A stretch of DNA of 64,000 nucleotides, from contig NZ_MCGG01000008.1 of assembly GCF_001746755.1 (NCBI RefSeq), positions 124,001 to 188,000 on the forward strand. The letters are read 5' to 3'. Made by a program: the position numbers and the translations under genes. This document shows, piece by piece, positions 16,875 to 27,168 of the stretch. Each line of letters begins with the position of its first letter. The first letter of the stretch is position 1. The notes under the pieces were generated by a model, which did not search any database, was not told the origin of the DNA, and saw nothing but the letters and a program-made list of their open reading frames with translations. This DNA comes from Magnetovibrio blakemorei. Lineage in GTDB: Bacteria; Pseudomonadota; Alphaproteobacteria; Rhodospirillales; Magnetovibrionaceae.

Positions 16875-17776
16875 GGCTTATAGCCTTCAATCTGCATGCG
16901 TTTGACCAAATCCATGGGCTGTACGTTATGCGTCTCGGCCAAGGCTTTGAGTTTATCATTGGCCGCCGCTTCAATGCCCGCCGCCTTTAAGCGCGCCTGA
17001 GCGGTAGACACATCCATATTCAGCTCTGCCGCCATCTGCGCCACGGTTTTGCGCCCGATGCCGCTGCCGGAAAACTGCGCCTCAACATCGACGGGATTCA
17101 GGGTTGCTTTCAATTTGGGGCGTTGTTCCAGCGGCCGAATGACCAGATACAGATCCATGGCCGTCACGTCATTGAGCGCGGCCAAGTCTTTCAGCTTCAT
17201 CTGCACATCGGGGATTTTGTACCCCGCCGCTTTCAAGTCAGCCTCGGCCGTTTTCAAATCGATGCGCTGGCGCTGGGCAAACCCCGCCAAAGACACGTCT
17301 TCGGCGTGTCCAAAAGGTGGTTCATAATCGGCAGAGATCACCCAGCCGTCTTTAAAGCTCGCCCCCAAATCCGAGATCCAGCTGGCCGGCGGCAGGTTGA
17401 AAATCGACAGGACAAAAAACACCGCCGTGATGGCCAACGAGCCATATACGGTGCGCGTCACGTGAACGTGCCCCGCGGCTTTGGTCGCCATATAGTTTTT
17501 AAACGGCTTCCAGTTGTAGACCAGATGGGCAACGCCCACGACGACAAACACGATGGAAAAGATGACGTGCAAATCGATCCAACCGTCTTTGCTGAGTGCC
17601 CACAATTTCCAGTTCACCCAATAAGCGATCCGCCCTTGAGGCACGATAAACAGCACCACCCCTGTGACCGTGGCGATGACAAACGACCACGTCGTCACCA
17701 ACGAGGTCATGGCCCGGTAACTGGTTTTTTTGTGCGTGAGAGGGGGCTTTTCTAAATCCGTATGATCTGTCGACAT
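16871..17776 (-). CDS. DUF4405 membrane protein with repeated C-terminal helical segments
   Basis: 301 residues, with AGGAGAA well placed before the ATG. The first half is a membrane domain with three helices (about 25-45, 65-87 and 108-128) in the DUF4405 style: TSLVTTWSFVIATVTGVVLF, then DLHVIFSIVFVVVGVAHLVY with an in-helix His, and HVHVTRTVYGSLAI. The histidines could hold heme b, as in related cytochrome b-like proteins. The periplasmic or cytoplasmic half contains three similar helical repeats (IDLKTAEADLKAAGYKI, MDVSTAQARLKAAGIEA). Function unknown; overlap with tam is probably convenience rather than shared pathway. Confidence 0.75.
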   Translation of the reverse strand: MSTDHTDLEKPPLTHKKTSYRAMTSLVTTWSFVIATVTGVVLFIVPQGRIAYWVNWKLWALSKDGWIDLHVIFSIVFVVVGVAHLVYNWKPFKNYMATKAAGHVHVTRTVYGSLAITAVFFVLSIFNLPPASWISDLGASFKDGWVISADYEPPFGHAEDVSLAGFAQRQRIDLKTAEADLKAAGYKIPDVQMKLKDLAALNDVTAMDLYLVIRPLEQRPKLKATLNPVDVEAQFSGSGIGRKTVAQMAAELNMDVSTAQARLKAAGIEAAANDKLKALAETHNVQPMDLVKRMQIEGYKP

Positions 17777-17911
17777 GACGTTCTCCTGTCCCCGATGAAA
17801 CGCTCACCTCAGGACCTTTCATTATACCCGGTTTAAGGGGCGTCTTGTGCAGATTTAAAATAATTGAGCAAGAAAATGCCCGATCAAATGTCGGTCATGA
17901 TTTCAGGGCCT

Positions 17912-18616
17912 TCACTTCCATTTTTGATACAAAATCGGCAGCAAGGAGAGAGTCGCCAACGCCAAAATGGGCAGGAGAATTTCCGGCTGGAATATGATCC
18001 CCAAATCGGGTTCTGCGCCACTTTCAAACACCGCCCCCAGCCCCGCGCCCACATGGGCATAAACAAACGTACCGGGAATGATGCCAATCAAGGTGGCAGT
18101 CACATAGGTGCTCAACTTTACATTCAACAGGGCTGGAACCAAATTCACCAACCAGAACGGAAACAACGGCACCAAGCGCAACACCAACAGATACTGAAAG
18201 GCGTTTTGGCGAAAGCCTTTTTCCATCTTGGCCACCCCCGCCCCGGCACGGCCCCGCAAAACATCGCCAAAGGCCGTGCGCGCCGCCAAAAAAATCAAGG
18301 TGGCGCCAATGGTCGCGCCAAATACGACATAAATCCCCGCCAGCACACCGCCGAACACAAACCCACCCGCCAACGTCAACCACACCCCACCGGGCAGCGA
18401 CAACCCCACAACGACGATATAGGTCGCGACAAAGACCATCACGGATGCAACACCATGTTCGCTGGCAAAGGCCAGCAAATCGGCACGGTGGTGGGAAAGG
18501 GCGGTAAAACTTAAATAGCGGTTGGCCCCTGATGCAAAAAAAACACCCATACCCACCACCACCAATAAAAGGGGGAGGAAACGTTTAACATCGACTTTGG
18601 TCTTGTCTTCTGTCAT
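17912..18616 (-). CDS. TVP38/TMEM64 family membrane protein
   Basis: 234 residues with about six hydrophobic segments. The DedA-superfamily core is plain: VVGLSLPGGVWLTLAGGFVFGG, GATIGATLIFLAARTAFGD, FQYLLVLRLVPLFPFWLVNL and IGIIPGTFVYAHVGAGLG. Family members may act as lipid scramblases or in cation homeostasis; the cellular role in bacteria is not settled. The gene stands alone, 135 bases from the DUF4405 gene and divergent from rpmH. Confidence 0.9.
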   Translation of the reverse strand: MTEDKTKVDVKRFLPLLLVVVGMGVFFASGANRYLSFTALSHHRADLLAFASEHGVASVMVFVATYIVVVGLSLPGGVWLTLAGGFVFGGVLAGIYVVFGATIGATLIFLAARTAFGDVLRGRAGAGVAKMEKGFRQNAFQYLLVLRLVPLFPFWLVNLVPALLNVKLSTYVTATLIGIIPGTFVYAHVGAGLGAVFESGAEPDLGIIFQPEILLPILALATLSLLPILYQKWK

Positions 18617-18797
18617 TTAAGGGCACCGTTACAGGTAATTTGGGTGTCTGCATGTTCTGCCATCCGCACTGTAGCATGCTTTTTAGGCCTACGATGTGGA
18701 ACGATCAGTTCAAAACTAATACGTCCTGATCGTCAAAGCATTTGAAAAGCATTGTAAACCTGAGGAAAAAAAGATCGCCAAATTGGCATGCGCGGCG

Positions 18798-18826
18798 TTG
18801 ACTTCACGGCCCTTAGCCCGTATACA
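18798..18826 (+). promoter_or_regulatory. Sigma-70 promoter of the rpmH operon
   Basis: TTGACT (18798-18803) and TATACA (18821-18826) with a 17-base spacer, a near-consensus housekeeping promoter. Transcription would start about 25 bases before the rpmH start codon. Confidence 0.85.
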
Positions 18827-18858
18827 CCGCACCTTGATTTTAGATATGGAGAAGGCAC

Positions 18859-18993
18859 GTGAAACGCACGTATCAACCAAGTGTATTGGTCCGCAAACGC
18901 CGTCATGGCTTCCGCAGCCGTATGGCAACCGTTGGCGGTCGCCGCATTCTGGCAACACGCCGCGCCAAAGGCCGTAAGCGCCTGTCCGCTTAA
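18859..18993 (+). CDS. rpmH: 50S ribosomal protein L34
   Basis: 44 residues from a GTG start at 18859 with a strong GGAGAAGG ribosome site at 18848-18855. The translation [20 protein letters not shown] continues with the conserved [24 protein letters not shown]34 is a short, very basic protein of the large ribosomal subunit. It begins the classic rpmH-rnpA-yidD-yidC cluster. The GTG start and the small size make it easy to miss. Confidence 0.98.
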   Translation: MKRTYQPSVLVRKRRHGFRSRMATVGGRRILATRRAKGRKRLSA

Positions 18994-19003
18994 TTCCCGT
19001 GAT

Positions 19004-19423
19004 ATGGGGCCCCGGATTGAGCGCTTAAAAAAGCGGCCGGAGTTTCTTCGGGTCGCAGCAACGCGCAAAAAGTGGGCCGCACCTGGGTTTATCCTTCAGG
19101 TCAAAAGCCACCCGGCGAACGCTCATGCGGCCCGCACGGATGGCTTTTTGCGTGTGGGCTTTACGGTCAGCAAAAAGGTCGGTAATTCGGTCGAGCGCAA
19201 TCGCGCCAAACGCCGACTGCGGGCCTTAGCGGCGGAGATTTTGCCAGAGCACGCGGCAGCTGGCTTTGATTTGGTACTGATTGGACGGCGCGCAACACTG
19301 ACCCGGCCTTATGCTCAATTGGTCGACGATTTGCTGAAAGCGCTCAAGAAAATGGGCATCGCGACACCGATTACGACACAGGTCACGACACAAACGACGA
19401 CGCAGACAGAGGACGCACAATGA
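19004..19423 (+). CDS. rnpA: Ribonuclease P protein component
   Basis: 139 residues from the ATG at 19004, ten bases after rpmH; the open frame upstream overlaps rpmH and is not used. It is the protein cofactor of RNase P, which trims 5' leaders from pre-tRNA. Motifs are [32 protein letters not shown] and RRLRALA, which contain the RNR-type RNA-binding signature. The C-terminal 20 residues are a threonine-rich tail ([15 protein letters not shown]) of low complexity beyond the usual fold. Its stop overlaps the yidD start (ATGA). Confidence 0.97.
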   Translation: MGPRIERLKKRPEFLRVAATRKKWAAPGFILQVKSHPANAHAARTDGFLRVGFTVSKKVGNSVERNRAKRRLRALAAEILPEHAAAGFDLVLIGRRATLTRPYAQLVDDLLKALKKMGIATPITTQVTTQTTTQTEDAQ

Positions 19424-19743
19424 ACCCACTCGCATATATCATGCGCGCCTTGATCAAGGGCTATCAGTGGTTCATTTCGCCCATTTTACCAGGCGGCTGT
19501 CGCTTTTATCCGTCCTGCTCATCTTATACACTGCAAGCCATTGAGGTCCACGGCGCGCTGAAAGGCAGCTGGTTGGGCCTCAAACGTCTTTTGCGCTGTC
19601 ATCCTTGGAATGAAGGCGGCATGGACCCCGTACCGGGCACCGAAGCCGCACATAACCATACACACGATCATTCGCACCGTCATGATGGGGCCGATCAAAA
19701 AGTTGATCTGGGCCCACACGGCGAAGCCAACCACACACTTTGA
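19420..19743 (+). CDS. yidD: Membrane protein insertion efficiency factor YidD with His-rich tail
   Basis: 107 residues. The conserved core is [20 protein letters not shown] followed by [34 protein letters not shown], the full YidD domain with its three cysteines and an N-terminal amphipathic helix. It assists the Sec/YidC pathway at the inner membrane. Beyond residue 75 is an added tail with eight histidines alternating with Thr, Asp and Ser ([13 protein letters not shown]), which could bind metal ions. It overlaps rnpA by four bases and is followed by yidC. Confidence 0.96.
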   Translation: MNPLAYIMRALIKGYQWFISPILPGGCRFYPSCSSYTLQAIEVHGALKGSWLGLKRLLRCHPWNEGGMDPVPGTEAAHNHTHDHSHRHDGADQKVDLGPHGEANHTL

Positions 19744-19788
19744 GACAACATTTGGGCCATATCTGGCCGCTTGGAACTGGAAGACAAA

Positions 19789-21555
19789 ATGGATAACCGC
19801 AACCTCATATTGGCGATCGTACTGTCCATCGCCATCCTGTTTGGCTTTGAAATGCTGTTTCCGACCAAGCCGATAACGCCAATGCCGACGGCCTCGCAGC
19901 CCAATGTCCAGTCCGGAGCGGACGAGACAACCCCTTCGGCGCCCTTGGCCCCCAATGCCATGTCCAGTTCGCAGGCCGGCACCGCGGGTGCCGCACCACG
20001 CGCCGACGCGCCGATTGTGGGTGAATTGCAATCCGTGGAGCAAATCGTCGCCCAAGGCAACCGCGTGTTGATCACATCGCCCAGCTTGACCGGCTCCATC
20101 GCCCTGCAGGGCGGTCGCATCGATGACTTGATCCTCAATGGTTACAATGAAACCTTGAACCCTGACAGCGCCAAAATCCGCTTGCTCAGTCCACGCGGCA
20201 GTGAAAACGCCTATTACGCCGAATATGGTTGGGTGGGCACGAACGTGAAGCTCCCCAACAAAGACACCATGTGGAGCACCGACAAAACCGTTCTCGACGC
20301 CAACGGTCCGGTGACGCTGAGCTGGGACAACGGCGAAGGTCTGACGTTTAAGCGCATCATCGAACTCGACAAAGATTTCATGTTCACCATCACCCAGCAG
20401 GTGTTCAACAATTCGGCGCAAGCCGTGACGCTGAACCCTTATGGCTTGGTGACCCGTTGGGGCACACCTCAAGGTTCGGGCCTGTATATCTTGCATGAAG
20501 GTCCGCTCGGCGTTTTTGACGGCACCTTGACGGAAGTCTCATACTCGGACGTGGTCGATGAAGGCGTCATGAACTATACGACCACCGGCGGGTGGGTCGG
20601 CTTTACCGATAAATACTGGCTGACCGCCCTGATCCCCGATCAAACCCAGCCCGTCAGCGCGCGCATGTTGTATTCCAAAACCGGATTGGTCGAGAAATAC
20701 CAAAGCGACTTTGTCGGCGCGCAAGTGGATGTGCAGCCCGGCGCTTCCAATCAATCAACCACGCGCCTGTTCGCCGGAGCCAAGCGAGTGACGCTGCTGG
20801 ATTCCTATGCTGAAAAGCTGGGCGTCGTGAACTTTGATTTGGCCGTCGATTTTGGCATGTTCTACTTCCTCACCAAGCCGATTTTCTACGCTTTGCACTA
20901 CATTCACGGCATCTTGGGCAACTTCGGCACCGCCATTTTGTTGCTGACCGTGGCCATCAAGTTGGTGCTGTTCCCATTGGCCAACAAGTCCTATGTGGCG
21001 ATGAGCAAAATGAAGAAATTGCAGCCTGAAATCAAAAAGCTGCAAGAACGCTTCAAAGATGACAAGGCGCGCCTCAACCAAGAAATGATGGCGCTGTATA
21101 AAAAGGAAAAGGCCAATCCGGCCGCCGGCTGCCTGCCCATCTTGATCCAGATTCCGATCTTTTTCTCGCTTTATAAAGTGCTTTTGGTCACCATCGAAAT
21201 GCGCCATGCGCCGTTCTTTGGCTGGGTTCAAGATTTGTCCGCCAAGGACCCCACCAGCATCTGGAATCTGTTTGGTCTGTTCGACTGGAACTACATCGCC
21301 TACATCCCCGGCCCCCTCGACATCGGCATTTGGCCGATCATCATGGGCTTCACCATGTGGCTGCAACAGCGCTTGAACCCGCAACCCACCGATCCGGTTC
21401 AAGCCAAGGTGTTTACGTTCTTGCCGTTCATCTTCACCTTCTTGTTGGCGTCGTTCGCCGCTGGTTTGGTGATTTACTGGGCCTGGAACAACGCACTGAG
21501 CATTTTGCAGCAGTGGCTGATCATGCGCCGCATGGGCGTGAAGGCCGGAGCCTAA
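19789..21555 (+). CDS. yidC: Membrane protein insertase YidC
   Basis: About 588 residues from the ATG at 19789, with GGAAG five bases upstream; the TTG at 19771 is in frame but less likely. It has the Gram-negative layout: N-terminal membrane helix (MDNRNLILAIVLSIAILFGF), a large periplasmic beta-rich P1 domain (about residues 70-340), then the conserved insertase core with five helices. Core motifs are GNFGTAILLLTVAIKLVLFP, MSKMKKLQPEIKKLQERFKD, NPAAGCLPILIQIPIFFSLY and the last helices ending LQQWLIMRRMGVK. It inserts inner membrane proteins alone or with SecYEG. Confidence 0.98.
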   Translation: MDNRNLILAIVLSIAILFGFEMLFPTKPITPMPTASQPNVQSGADETTPSAPLAPNAMSSSQAGTAGAAPRADAPIVGELQSVEQIVAQGNRVLITSPSLTGSIALQGGRIDDLILNGYNETLNPDSAKIRLLSPRGSENAYYAEYGWVGTNVKLPNKDTMWSTDKTVLDANGPVTLSWDNGEGLTFKRIIELDKDFMFTITQQVFNNSAQAVTLNPYGLVTRWGTPQGSGLYILHEGPLGVFDGTLTEVSYSDVVDEGVMNYTTTGGWVGFTDKYWLTALIPDQTQPVSARMLYSKTGLVEKYQSDFVGAQVDVQPGASNQSTTRLFAGAKRVTLLDSYAEKLGVVNFDLAVDFGMFYFLTKPIFYALHYIHGILGNFGTAILLLTVAIKLVLFPLANKSYVAMSKMKKLQPEIKKLQERFKDDKARLNQEMMALYKKEKANPAAGCLPILIQIPIFFSLYKVLLVTIEMRHAPFFGWVQDLSAKDPTSIWNLFGLFDWNYIAYIPGPLDIGIWPIIMGFTMWLQQRLNPQPTDPVQAKVFTFLPFIFTFLLASFAAGLVIYWAWNNALSILQQWLIMRRMGVKAGA

Positions 21556-21579
21556 ATCGCACATGATGAACCCTCAGTC

Positions 21580-22257
21580 ATGACCGACACGCCCGACCAA
21601 CCTGCCGAAATCCAGGCCCCTTTGGACGATTTTTCACCCGAAGAGCTTGAAGTTGGACGGATCATGTTTGCGGGCGAGTGTACCTTCATGCTCGGTGCCG
21701 CAGGGCTCGGCCAGATCCCCGATACGGATTTGCCGGAAATCGCTTTTGCCGGACGCTCCAACGTCGGCAAGTCGTCCTTGGTCAACGCGCTCACCGGGCG
21801 CAAGGCGGTTGCCCGCACGTCTCACACGCCGGGACGCACTCAACAGGTCAACTTCTTTGATCTGGGCGCAAAACTGATCATCGCCGATTTACCCGGCTAC
21901 GGCTTTGCCAAAGCCCCCAAAGACCAAGTTGCCAAGTGGACGCGGCTGGTCAACGCTTACCTCAAGGGCCGCCAACAGCTGCGCCGAGTCTTGGTGCTGA
22001 TCGATGCCCGGCACGGCATCAAAGACGTGGACCGCGGCATTATGAAGATGCTCGATGGTGCTGCGGTGTCCTATCAAGTGGTGCTGACCAAGACCGACAA
22101 AATTACGGCTGGCCAATTGGAGCAGCTCATGGCGGAAATCCGTATCGAGCTGGCGGGTCACGTGGCCGCCCATCCCATCATTCGCTGCACCAGTTCCGCG
22201 AAAAAAATCGGCATCGAAGATCTGCGTGCCGAACTTGCACGGCTGGTCAATTGCTAA
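21580..22257 (+). CDS. engB: Ribosome biogenesis GTPase EngB (YsxC/YihA)
   Basis: 225 residues. The GTPase motifs are GRSNVGKSSLVNAL (G1), TPGRTQQ (G2), DLPGYGFAKAP (G3), TKTDK (G4) and SSAKKIG (G5). EngB helps late assembly of the 50S ribosomal subunit. An N-terminal extension of about 55 residues before the core is acidic, as in other alphaproteobacteria. It follows yidC by 24 bases and precedes argB, a conserved order. Confidence 0.97.
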   Translation: MTDTPDQPAEIQAPLDDFSPEELEVGRIMFAGECTFMLGAAGLGQIPDTDLPEIAFAGRSNVGKSSLVNALTGRKAVARTSHTPGRTQQVNFFDLGAKLIIADLPGYGFAKAPKDQVAKWTRLVNAYLKGRQQLRRVLVLIDARHGIKDVDRGIMKMLDGAAVSYQVVLTKTDKITAGQLEQLMAEIRIELAGHVAAHPIIRCTSSAKKIGIEDLRAELARLVNC

Positions 22258-22309
22258 CGCCTGCATTATGCTGGCACATTCTTGAAACCTGATGATATTT
22301 AGGCCCGTT

Positions 22310-23245
22310 ATGGCAGATGATCCCAAAGTAAAGATTGACCCCGAAGCTCCGCCCGAAGCGTGGCTCAACCAAGCCAAGACCTTGTCTGAGGCGCTGCCCT
22401 ATATGCGCCGCTATTCGGGGGAAACGCTGGTCATGAAATACGGCGGCAACGCCATGGGCGACCCGGCCCTGGCCGAATTGTTTGCTCGCGACATCGCCTT
22501 GCTGCGCCAGGTGGGGGCCAATCCCATCGTGGTTCACGGCGGCGGCCCGCAAATCGGCGCGATGCTCGATAAGCTGAAAATCGAAAGCGAATTCATTCAC
22601 GGTTTGCGCGTCACCGATCAAGCCACCGTTGATGTGGTTGAAATGGTTTTGGCCGGATCGATCAATAAGCAAATCGTCAGCTCCATCAATGCCGCTGGCG
22701 GCTTTGCCGTCGGCCTGTCAGGCAAGGATGGCAACCTCATTCTCGCCACCAAATTGCGCCGTCGTGTGCAAGACCCCGATTCCAACATCGAACGTATTCT
22801 CGATTTGGGCTTGGTGGGCGAACCGCAAACCATCACCACTCACGTGCTGGACTTTTTTGAAGAAAGCGACATCACACCGGTTATCGCGCCCATCGGCATG
22901 GGACCCAACGGCGAAACCCTCAACATCAACGCCGACACGGCGGCGGGAGCGATTGCCGGGGCCATGGGGGCAAAACGTTTGCTGATGTTAACCGACATCA
23001 AAGGCGTGCTCGACGAAAACGGCACCCTGATCGCCCGCATGACCGCCACCCGGGCCCGCGAACTGATCAAAAATGGCATCATCAAAGGCGGCATGATCCC
23101 CAAGGTCGAAACCTGCCTCAAGGCCATCGACGACGGCGTCGAAGCGGCGGTCATCATCGACGGTCGCATCCCCCACGCGGTGCTCTTGGAACTGTTCACC
23201 AAGCACGGCGCCGGCACATTGATCACCGCGGACGTGGACGCGTAA
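22310..23245 (+). CDS. argB: Acetylglutamate kinase
   Basis: About 311 residues from the ATG at 22310, which has TTTAGG upstream; an in-frame ATG at 22292 is less likely. It phosphorylates N-acetylglutamate, the second step of arginine synthesis. Motifs: [11 protein letters not shown] (ATP lysine and glycine loop), [69 protein letters not shown] and [18 protein letters not shown]. Its length and N-terminal helix suggest the arginine-inhibited hexameric type, but that cannot be decided here. It ends the rpmH cluster. Confidence 0.97.
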   Translation: MADDPKVKIDPEAPPEAWLNQAKTLSEALPYMRRYSGETLVMKYGGNAMGDPALAELFARDIALLRQVGANPIVVHGGGPQIGAMLDKLKIESEFIHGLRVTDQATVDVVEMVLAGSINKQIVSSINAAGGFAVGLSGKDGNLILATKLRRRVQDPDSNIERILDLGLVGEPQTITTHVLDFFEESDITPVIAPIGMGPNGETLNINADTAAGAIAGAMGAKRLLMLTDIKGVLDENGTLIARMTATRARELIKNGIIKGGMIPKVETCLKAIDDGVEAAVIIDGRIPHAVLLELFTKHGAGTLITADVDA

Positions 23246-23314
23246 GCCAGTTATCAGCGGTTCTGCCGGTCCTTAGGCTCACAAAGAAGGCTGAAGTTAG
23301 ACATCCGTCAGCGC

Positions 23315-23407
23315 GTCATTGGAGCCCCGCAGGGGGCGTGGCAATCCATCTGCAGAGCGGAGTGCGCAGCCATGGATAGCTTCGTCGCTGCGCTTCTCGC
23401 TTTGAGG
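23315..23407. repeat. REP-like palindromic element, degenerate
   Basis: The stretch has the look of a common alphaproteobacterial extragenic palindrome: GTCATTGGAGC at its left end, GCAATCCAT and ATGGATAGC as near-complementary inner arms (23341-23349 and 23372-23380), and CTTCGTCGCTGCGCTTCTCG at its right end. The arms have decayed. A related half copy occurs at 24384-24411 on the other side of the recombinase gene. Confidence 0.6.
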
Positions 23408-23504
23408 CCCTTTTCTTCTTCTTATATCTCAAACTGAGTTGATGACAGTTTCTGACGGATTGACCTGCATATCCACGTCTTTTCAAGAGAAGGCTCGTTT
23501 GGTA

Positions 23505-24230
23505 TCAGCCCGCCCGTTCAATGATCCGCTTCACGCTGGTGGCATGCCATCGTGCGCCGCGTGAGGTTTTGATCCCGCGCGCGTTCAAGACCCCGGCGAT
23601 GGCCTGAAGCGAGGTGATGCCTTTCGCTTTGATGGCATCGATGATGGGCTTGATGTCTTCAGCTTGGCGGGCGGCATTTTCTTGACGCACCTGTTTGCTG
23701 GCCTCCGCGCCCTTGTGGGCTTCGTTGGCGATGGAATTGCCGCGGTCTCCGCCCAGCTTCACGCCACGGGCCTTGGCCGCCGCCAGGGCGGCTTTGATCC
23801 GCGCACTGGCCCGTTGGTGCTCTTCTTCGGCGACCGCTGCGACCACGGCGACGGTCTCGCGATTGAGCGATGGGAAATCGCACGCAACAAACTCAACCCC
23901 TGAGCCCTCCAGGGTGCGCAAAAACCCGCCATTGCGGACAAGACGCCCCATATTGGCAATGATCAGCTGCGCTTCTTGCGCTTCACAGGCCAGCAACGCT
24001 TTTGCCAGCTCCGGGCGATCCCGCCCCATGCCGCCGCCCGACTTGCCAGTCTTGCTTTTTGCGCTTTCCGTTTCGCTGTAGTCTTCGATCAGCTTGCCGG
24101 ACACGTCCTTCAGGTACGCTTGAACGGCGCTCTGCTGAGCCTCGATATCCGGGCCTGAGCCCGCCGCATCCGGGGCGCCGGAACGGGGGGCGCGGACGCG
24201 GTAATAGGCAATATAGCGATCGTGTCGCAT
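23505..24230 (-). CDS. Serine recombinase (resolvase) family protein, probably inactive
   Basis: About 241 residues. The fold is that of resolvase/invertase recombinases: RYIAYYRVRAPRSG, IEAQQSAVQAYL, RPELAKALLACEAQEAQLII, VEFVACDFPSLNRETVAV and VAEEEHQRASARIKAALAAA, then an Arg/Lys-rich linker and a recombinase-type helix-turn-helix (GITSLQAIAGVLNARGIKTS). The catalytic serine, normally in Y-x-R-V-S, is replaced by arginine (YYRVRA). The usual D-R-L-x-R motif reads GRLVRN. Strand-exchange activity is therefore doubtful; it could be a DNA-binding relic. ATG 24230 is preferred over GTG 24233. It is flanked by REP-like repeats and stands alone. Confidence 0.8.
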   Translation of the reverse strand: MRHDRYIAYYRVRAPRSGAPDAAGSGPDIEAQQSAVQAYLKDVSGKLIEDYSETESAKSKTGKSGGGMGRDRPELAKALLACEAQEAQLIIANMGRLVRNGGFLRTLEGSGVEFVACDFPSLNRETVAVVAAVAEEEHQRASARIKAALAAAKARGVKLGGDRGNSIANEAHKGAEASKQVRQENAARQAEDIKPIIDAIKAKGITSLQAIAGVLNARGIKTSRGARWHATSVKRIIERAG

Positions 24231-24383
24231 CACTTAACCCAACATATCCATGACATCAAAAGATGATGAAGCAAACGTAATTATAGATAGCACCCCCCGC
24301 AGCCGTTGACAATATTCAAGAATATTCGTGAACATTTTAAGCCCCCGCGCATCACACCCAACGAAGAGCGCGGCCCTGGAGGA

Positions 24384-24411
24384 CTTCGTCGCACGGCTCC
24401 TTGCCATGACG
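24384..24411. repeat. Half copy of the REP-like element
   Basis: CTTCGTCGCACGGCTCCTTG plus CCATGACG resembles the right arm of the element at 23315-23407. The two bracket the recombinase gene. Low-copy evidence within this window only. Confidence 0.5.
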
Positions 24412-24463
24412 TTGAGCTTGCGTGCATGCTGCTGTCAGCAGGGGAACACCGCAATACACCCCG

Positions 24464-25030
24464 TCAATTGCTGCTGCTCACCCGATCCAGCCACTCATAT
24501 CCCGCATAGGGTTTCAGACACAGCCTGATGTTTGCCCCGCTGTTGTGGGTACGACAAAAGTCACGGGATTTCTTAATCTTGATGTGCTTTTTCGCGTCCT
24601 CGGCAATCTTCAAATCGATGCTGGATGGCTCATCCGGGGCCAAGGCGGTTTTTAAGGCAATGTCCGGGGGGACATTTCTGCCGTTGTTGGCCCAGTGCAT
24701 ACACCCGGACGTGGCGTATTTTTTGCCCCACCAGGTGTAATAGTAATAGGTGATTTCTCCGCCCCATTTTCCGGCGGCCTTTTTGTGGGCGTTTTCATGT
24801 TTGACGACGACGGCGTCCCATTTCTTCAACCACGCGACCAGGTCCTTGTCGGCTTTGGTTCCCCCCGACGCAGCACCGGTCTTAAAATTGACCGCACGCT
24901 GTTCTTTGAGAAACGTCGCGTGACCATCCACCAGTTCCTTTTGACAGTCCCGATCAGCGCCAAACGCGGGCAACGCAACGGCACATGAACACACCGCCGT
25001 CACCAAGAAAAAACGCCACCACCCGATCAT
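24464..25030 (-). CDS. Secreted SprA-like putative metalloprotease
   Basis: About 188 residues; ATG 25030 has GGGG eight bases upstream, while GTG 25036 is an alternative. Residues 1-25 are a signal peptide ending PAFGA. A zinc-protease-like HENAH motif is at residues 78-82 (VVVKHENAHKKAAGKWGGE), followed by ITYYYYTWWGKKYATSGCMH. The HE-x2-H helix followed by an AAG and aromatic stretch recalls the SprA-related metalloprotease family. Four to five cysteines could form disulfides in the periplasm. The substrate is unknown and proteolysis is not proven. The gene is convergent with nothing close and may be an acquired singleton. Confidence 0.55.
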   Translation of the reverse strand: MIGWWRFFLVTAVCSCAVALPAFGADRDCQKELVDGHATFLKEQRAVNFKTGAASGGTKADKDLVAWLKKWDAVVVKHENAHKKAAGKWGGEITYYYYTWWGKKYATSGCMHWANNGRNVPPDIALKTALAPDEPSSIDLKIAEDAKKHIKIKKSRDFCRTHNSGANIRLCLKPYAGYEWLDRVSSSN

Positions 25031-25137
25031 CTGCACGTCCCCTTTTTTCAGATCGGATTATATTTTGCCACAGCACGCGGTGGTCATCAACGCACTCTGC
25101 TCTATCATACGGATTGGTCGACCCCTGAAGTTGGCAC

Positions 25138-25176
25138 AAAAAAAGACCGGCGCTCATCTAAGGCCGGCCTATTTTT
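25138..25176 (-). terminator. Terminator of the RNA helicase gene
   Basis: An 8-bp stem with one G-T pair (25144-25151 with 25163-25170) and an 11-base loop, followed on the minus strand by seven T. It lies about 20 bases past the helicase stop. The opposite side carries TATTTTT, so it may work both ways. Confidence 0.8.
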
Positions 25177-25192
25177 GGATGGAACGCGTTTA

Positions 25193-26617
<1,425 letters not shown>

Positions 26618-26654
26618 GTAATCTCTTTTCTTTGTATGTTGGGGCTTAAGGCGC

Positions 26655-26682
26655 GGGCGCGGCCCAGATTGGGTCCGCGCCC
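26655..26682 (-). terminator. Hairpin between cold-shock gene and helicase
   Basis: An 8-bp perfect GC stem GGGCGCGG/CCGCGCCC (26655-26662 with 26675-26682) with a 12-base loop lies between the two genes. There is no T run after it, so it may reduce rather than stop transcription, or protect the cold-shock mRNA 3' end. Confidence 0.45.
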
Positions 26683-26700
26683 CGCAAGCCCCGTCTGGAC

Positions 26701-26910
26701 TTAGTCCAGGGCGACGATGTTGTCAGCCGCCATTTTACCGTTCTTGCCAGCGGTCAGATCGAATTCGACCTTTTGACCGTCGCGCAGACCGGACAAACCG
26801 GCGCGTTCAACCGCGCTGATGTGAACAAATGCATCTTTGGAGCCGTCTTCCGGTTCAATGAAACCAAAACCTTTGGTGGCGTCAAACCACTTCACGGTAC
26901 CTTTAGCCAT
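26701..26910 (-). CDS. cspA: Cold-shock protein, CspA family
   Basis: 69 residues from ATG 26910, with AAGGAA eight bases upstream; the longer open frame to 27057 is leader sequence. It starts [20 protein letters not shown] and carries both RNA-binding motifs (KGFGFI and DAFVHISA), then GQKVEFDL. It is a single OB-fold RNA chaperone that melts mRNA structure. The long untranslated leader upstream is typical of cold-shock genes, where it changes fold with temperature. Whether this copy is cold-inducible is not shown. Confidence 0.96.
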   Translation of the reverse strand: MAKGTVKWFDATKGFGFIEPEDGSKDAFVHISAVERAGLSGLRDGQKVEFDLTAGKNGKMAADNIVALD

Positions 26911-27059
26911 AACTGTTATTCCTTCGACATAGAGTAATAGCGGGCAACCACCTTGGCGGCCCGCACGTAAAACGCTCACAGTGTCAGGAGGTAACATGTT
27001 GGGCCGCAACGAGAAACCGAAAGTGCGGTCAGCAGGGAACACGAGACGAAAGTGCAACG

Positions 27060-27112
27060 TAGGGAGAACATACCCTTTTTTTGCTGTTTGCGCAAGCGCA
27101 TACCCTTTTTGT
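27060..27112 (-). repeat. AAAAAGGGTATG direct repeats upstream of the cold-shock gene
   Basis: On the minus strand two copies of AAAAAGGGTATG stand about 35 bases apart, with a GCGCTTGCGC palindrome between them. They are in the space between the EAL gene stop and the cold-shock gene and could be promoter-region elements. Function unknown. Confidence 0.5.
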
Positions 27113-27168
27113 AAGGCGCCTGCACCGTGCGGATAAGCCGCATTCAGGTTGCGTTTTGGGGCGCTAAA

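Noticed and set aside
20755-21564. Long open frame antisense to yidC (269 codons)
   Set aside because: It is a shadow of the GC-biased third positions of yidC, rich in His and Gln with no motif or ribosome site.
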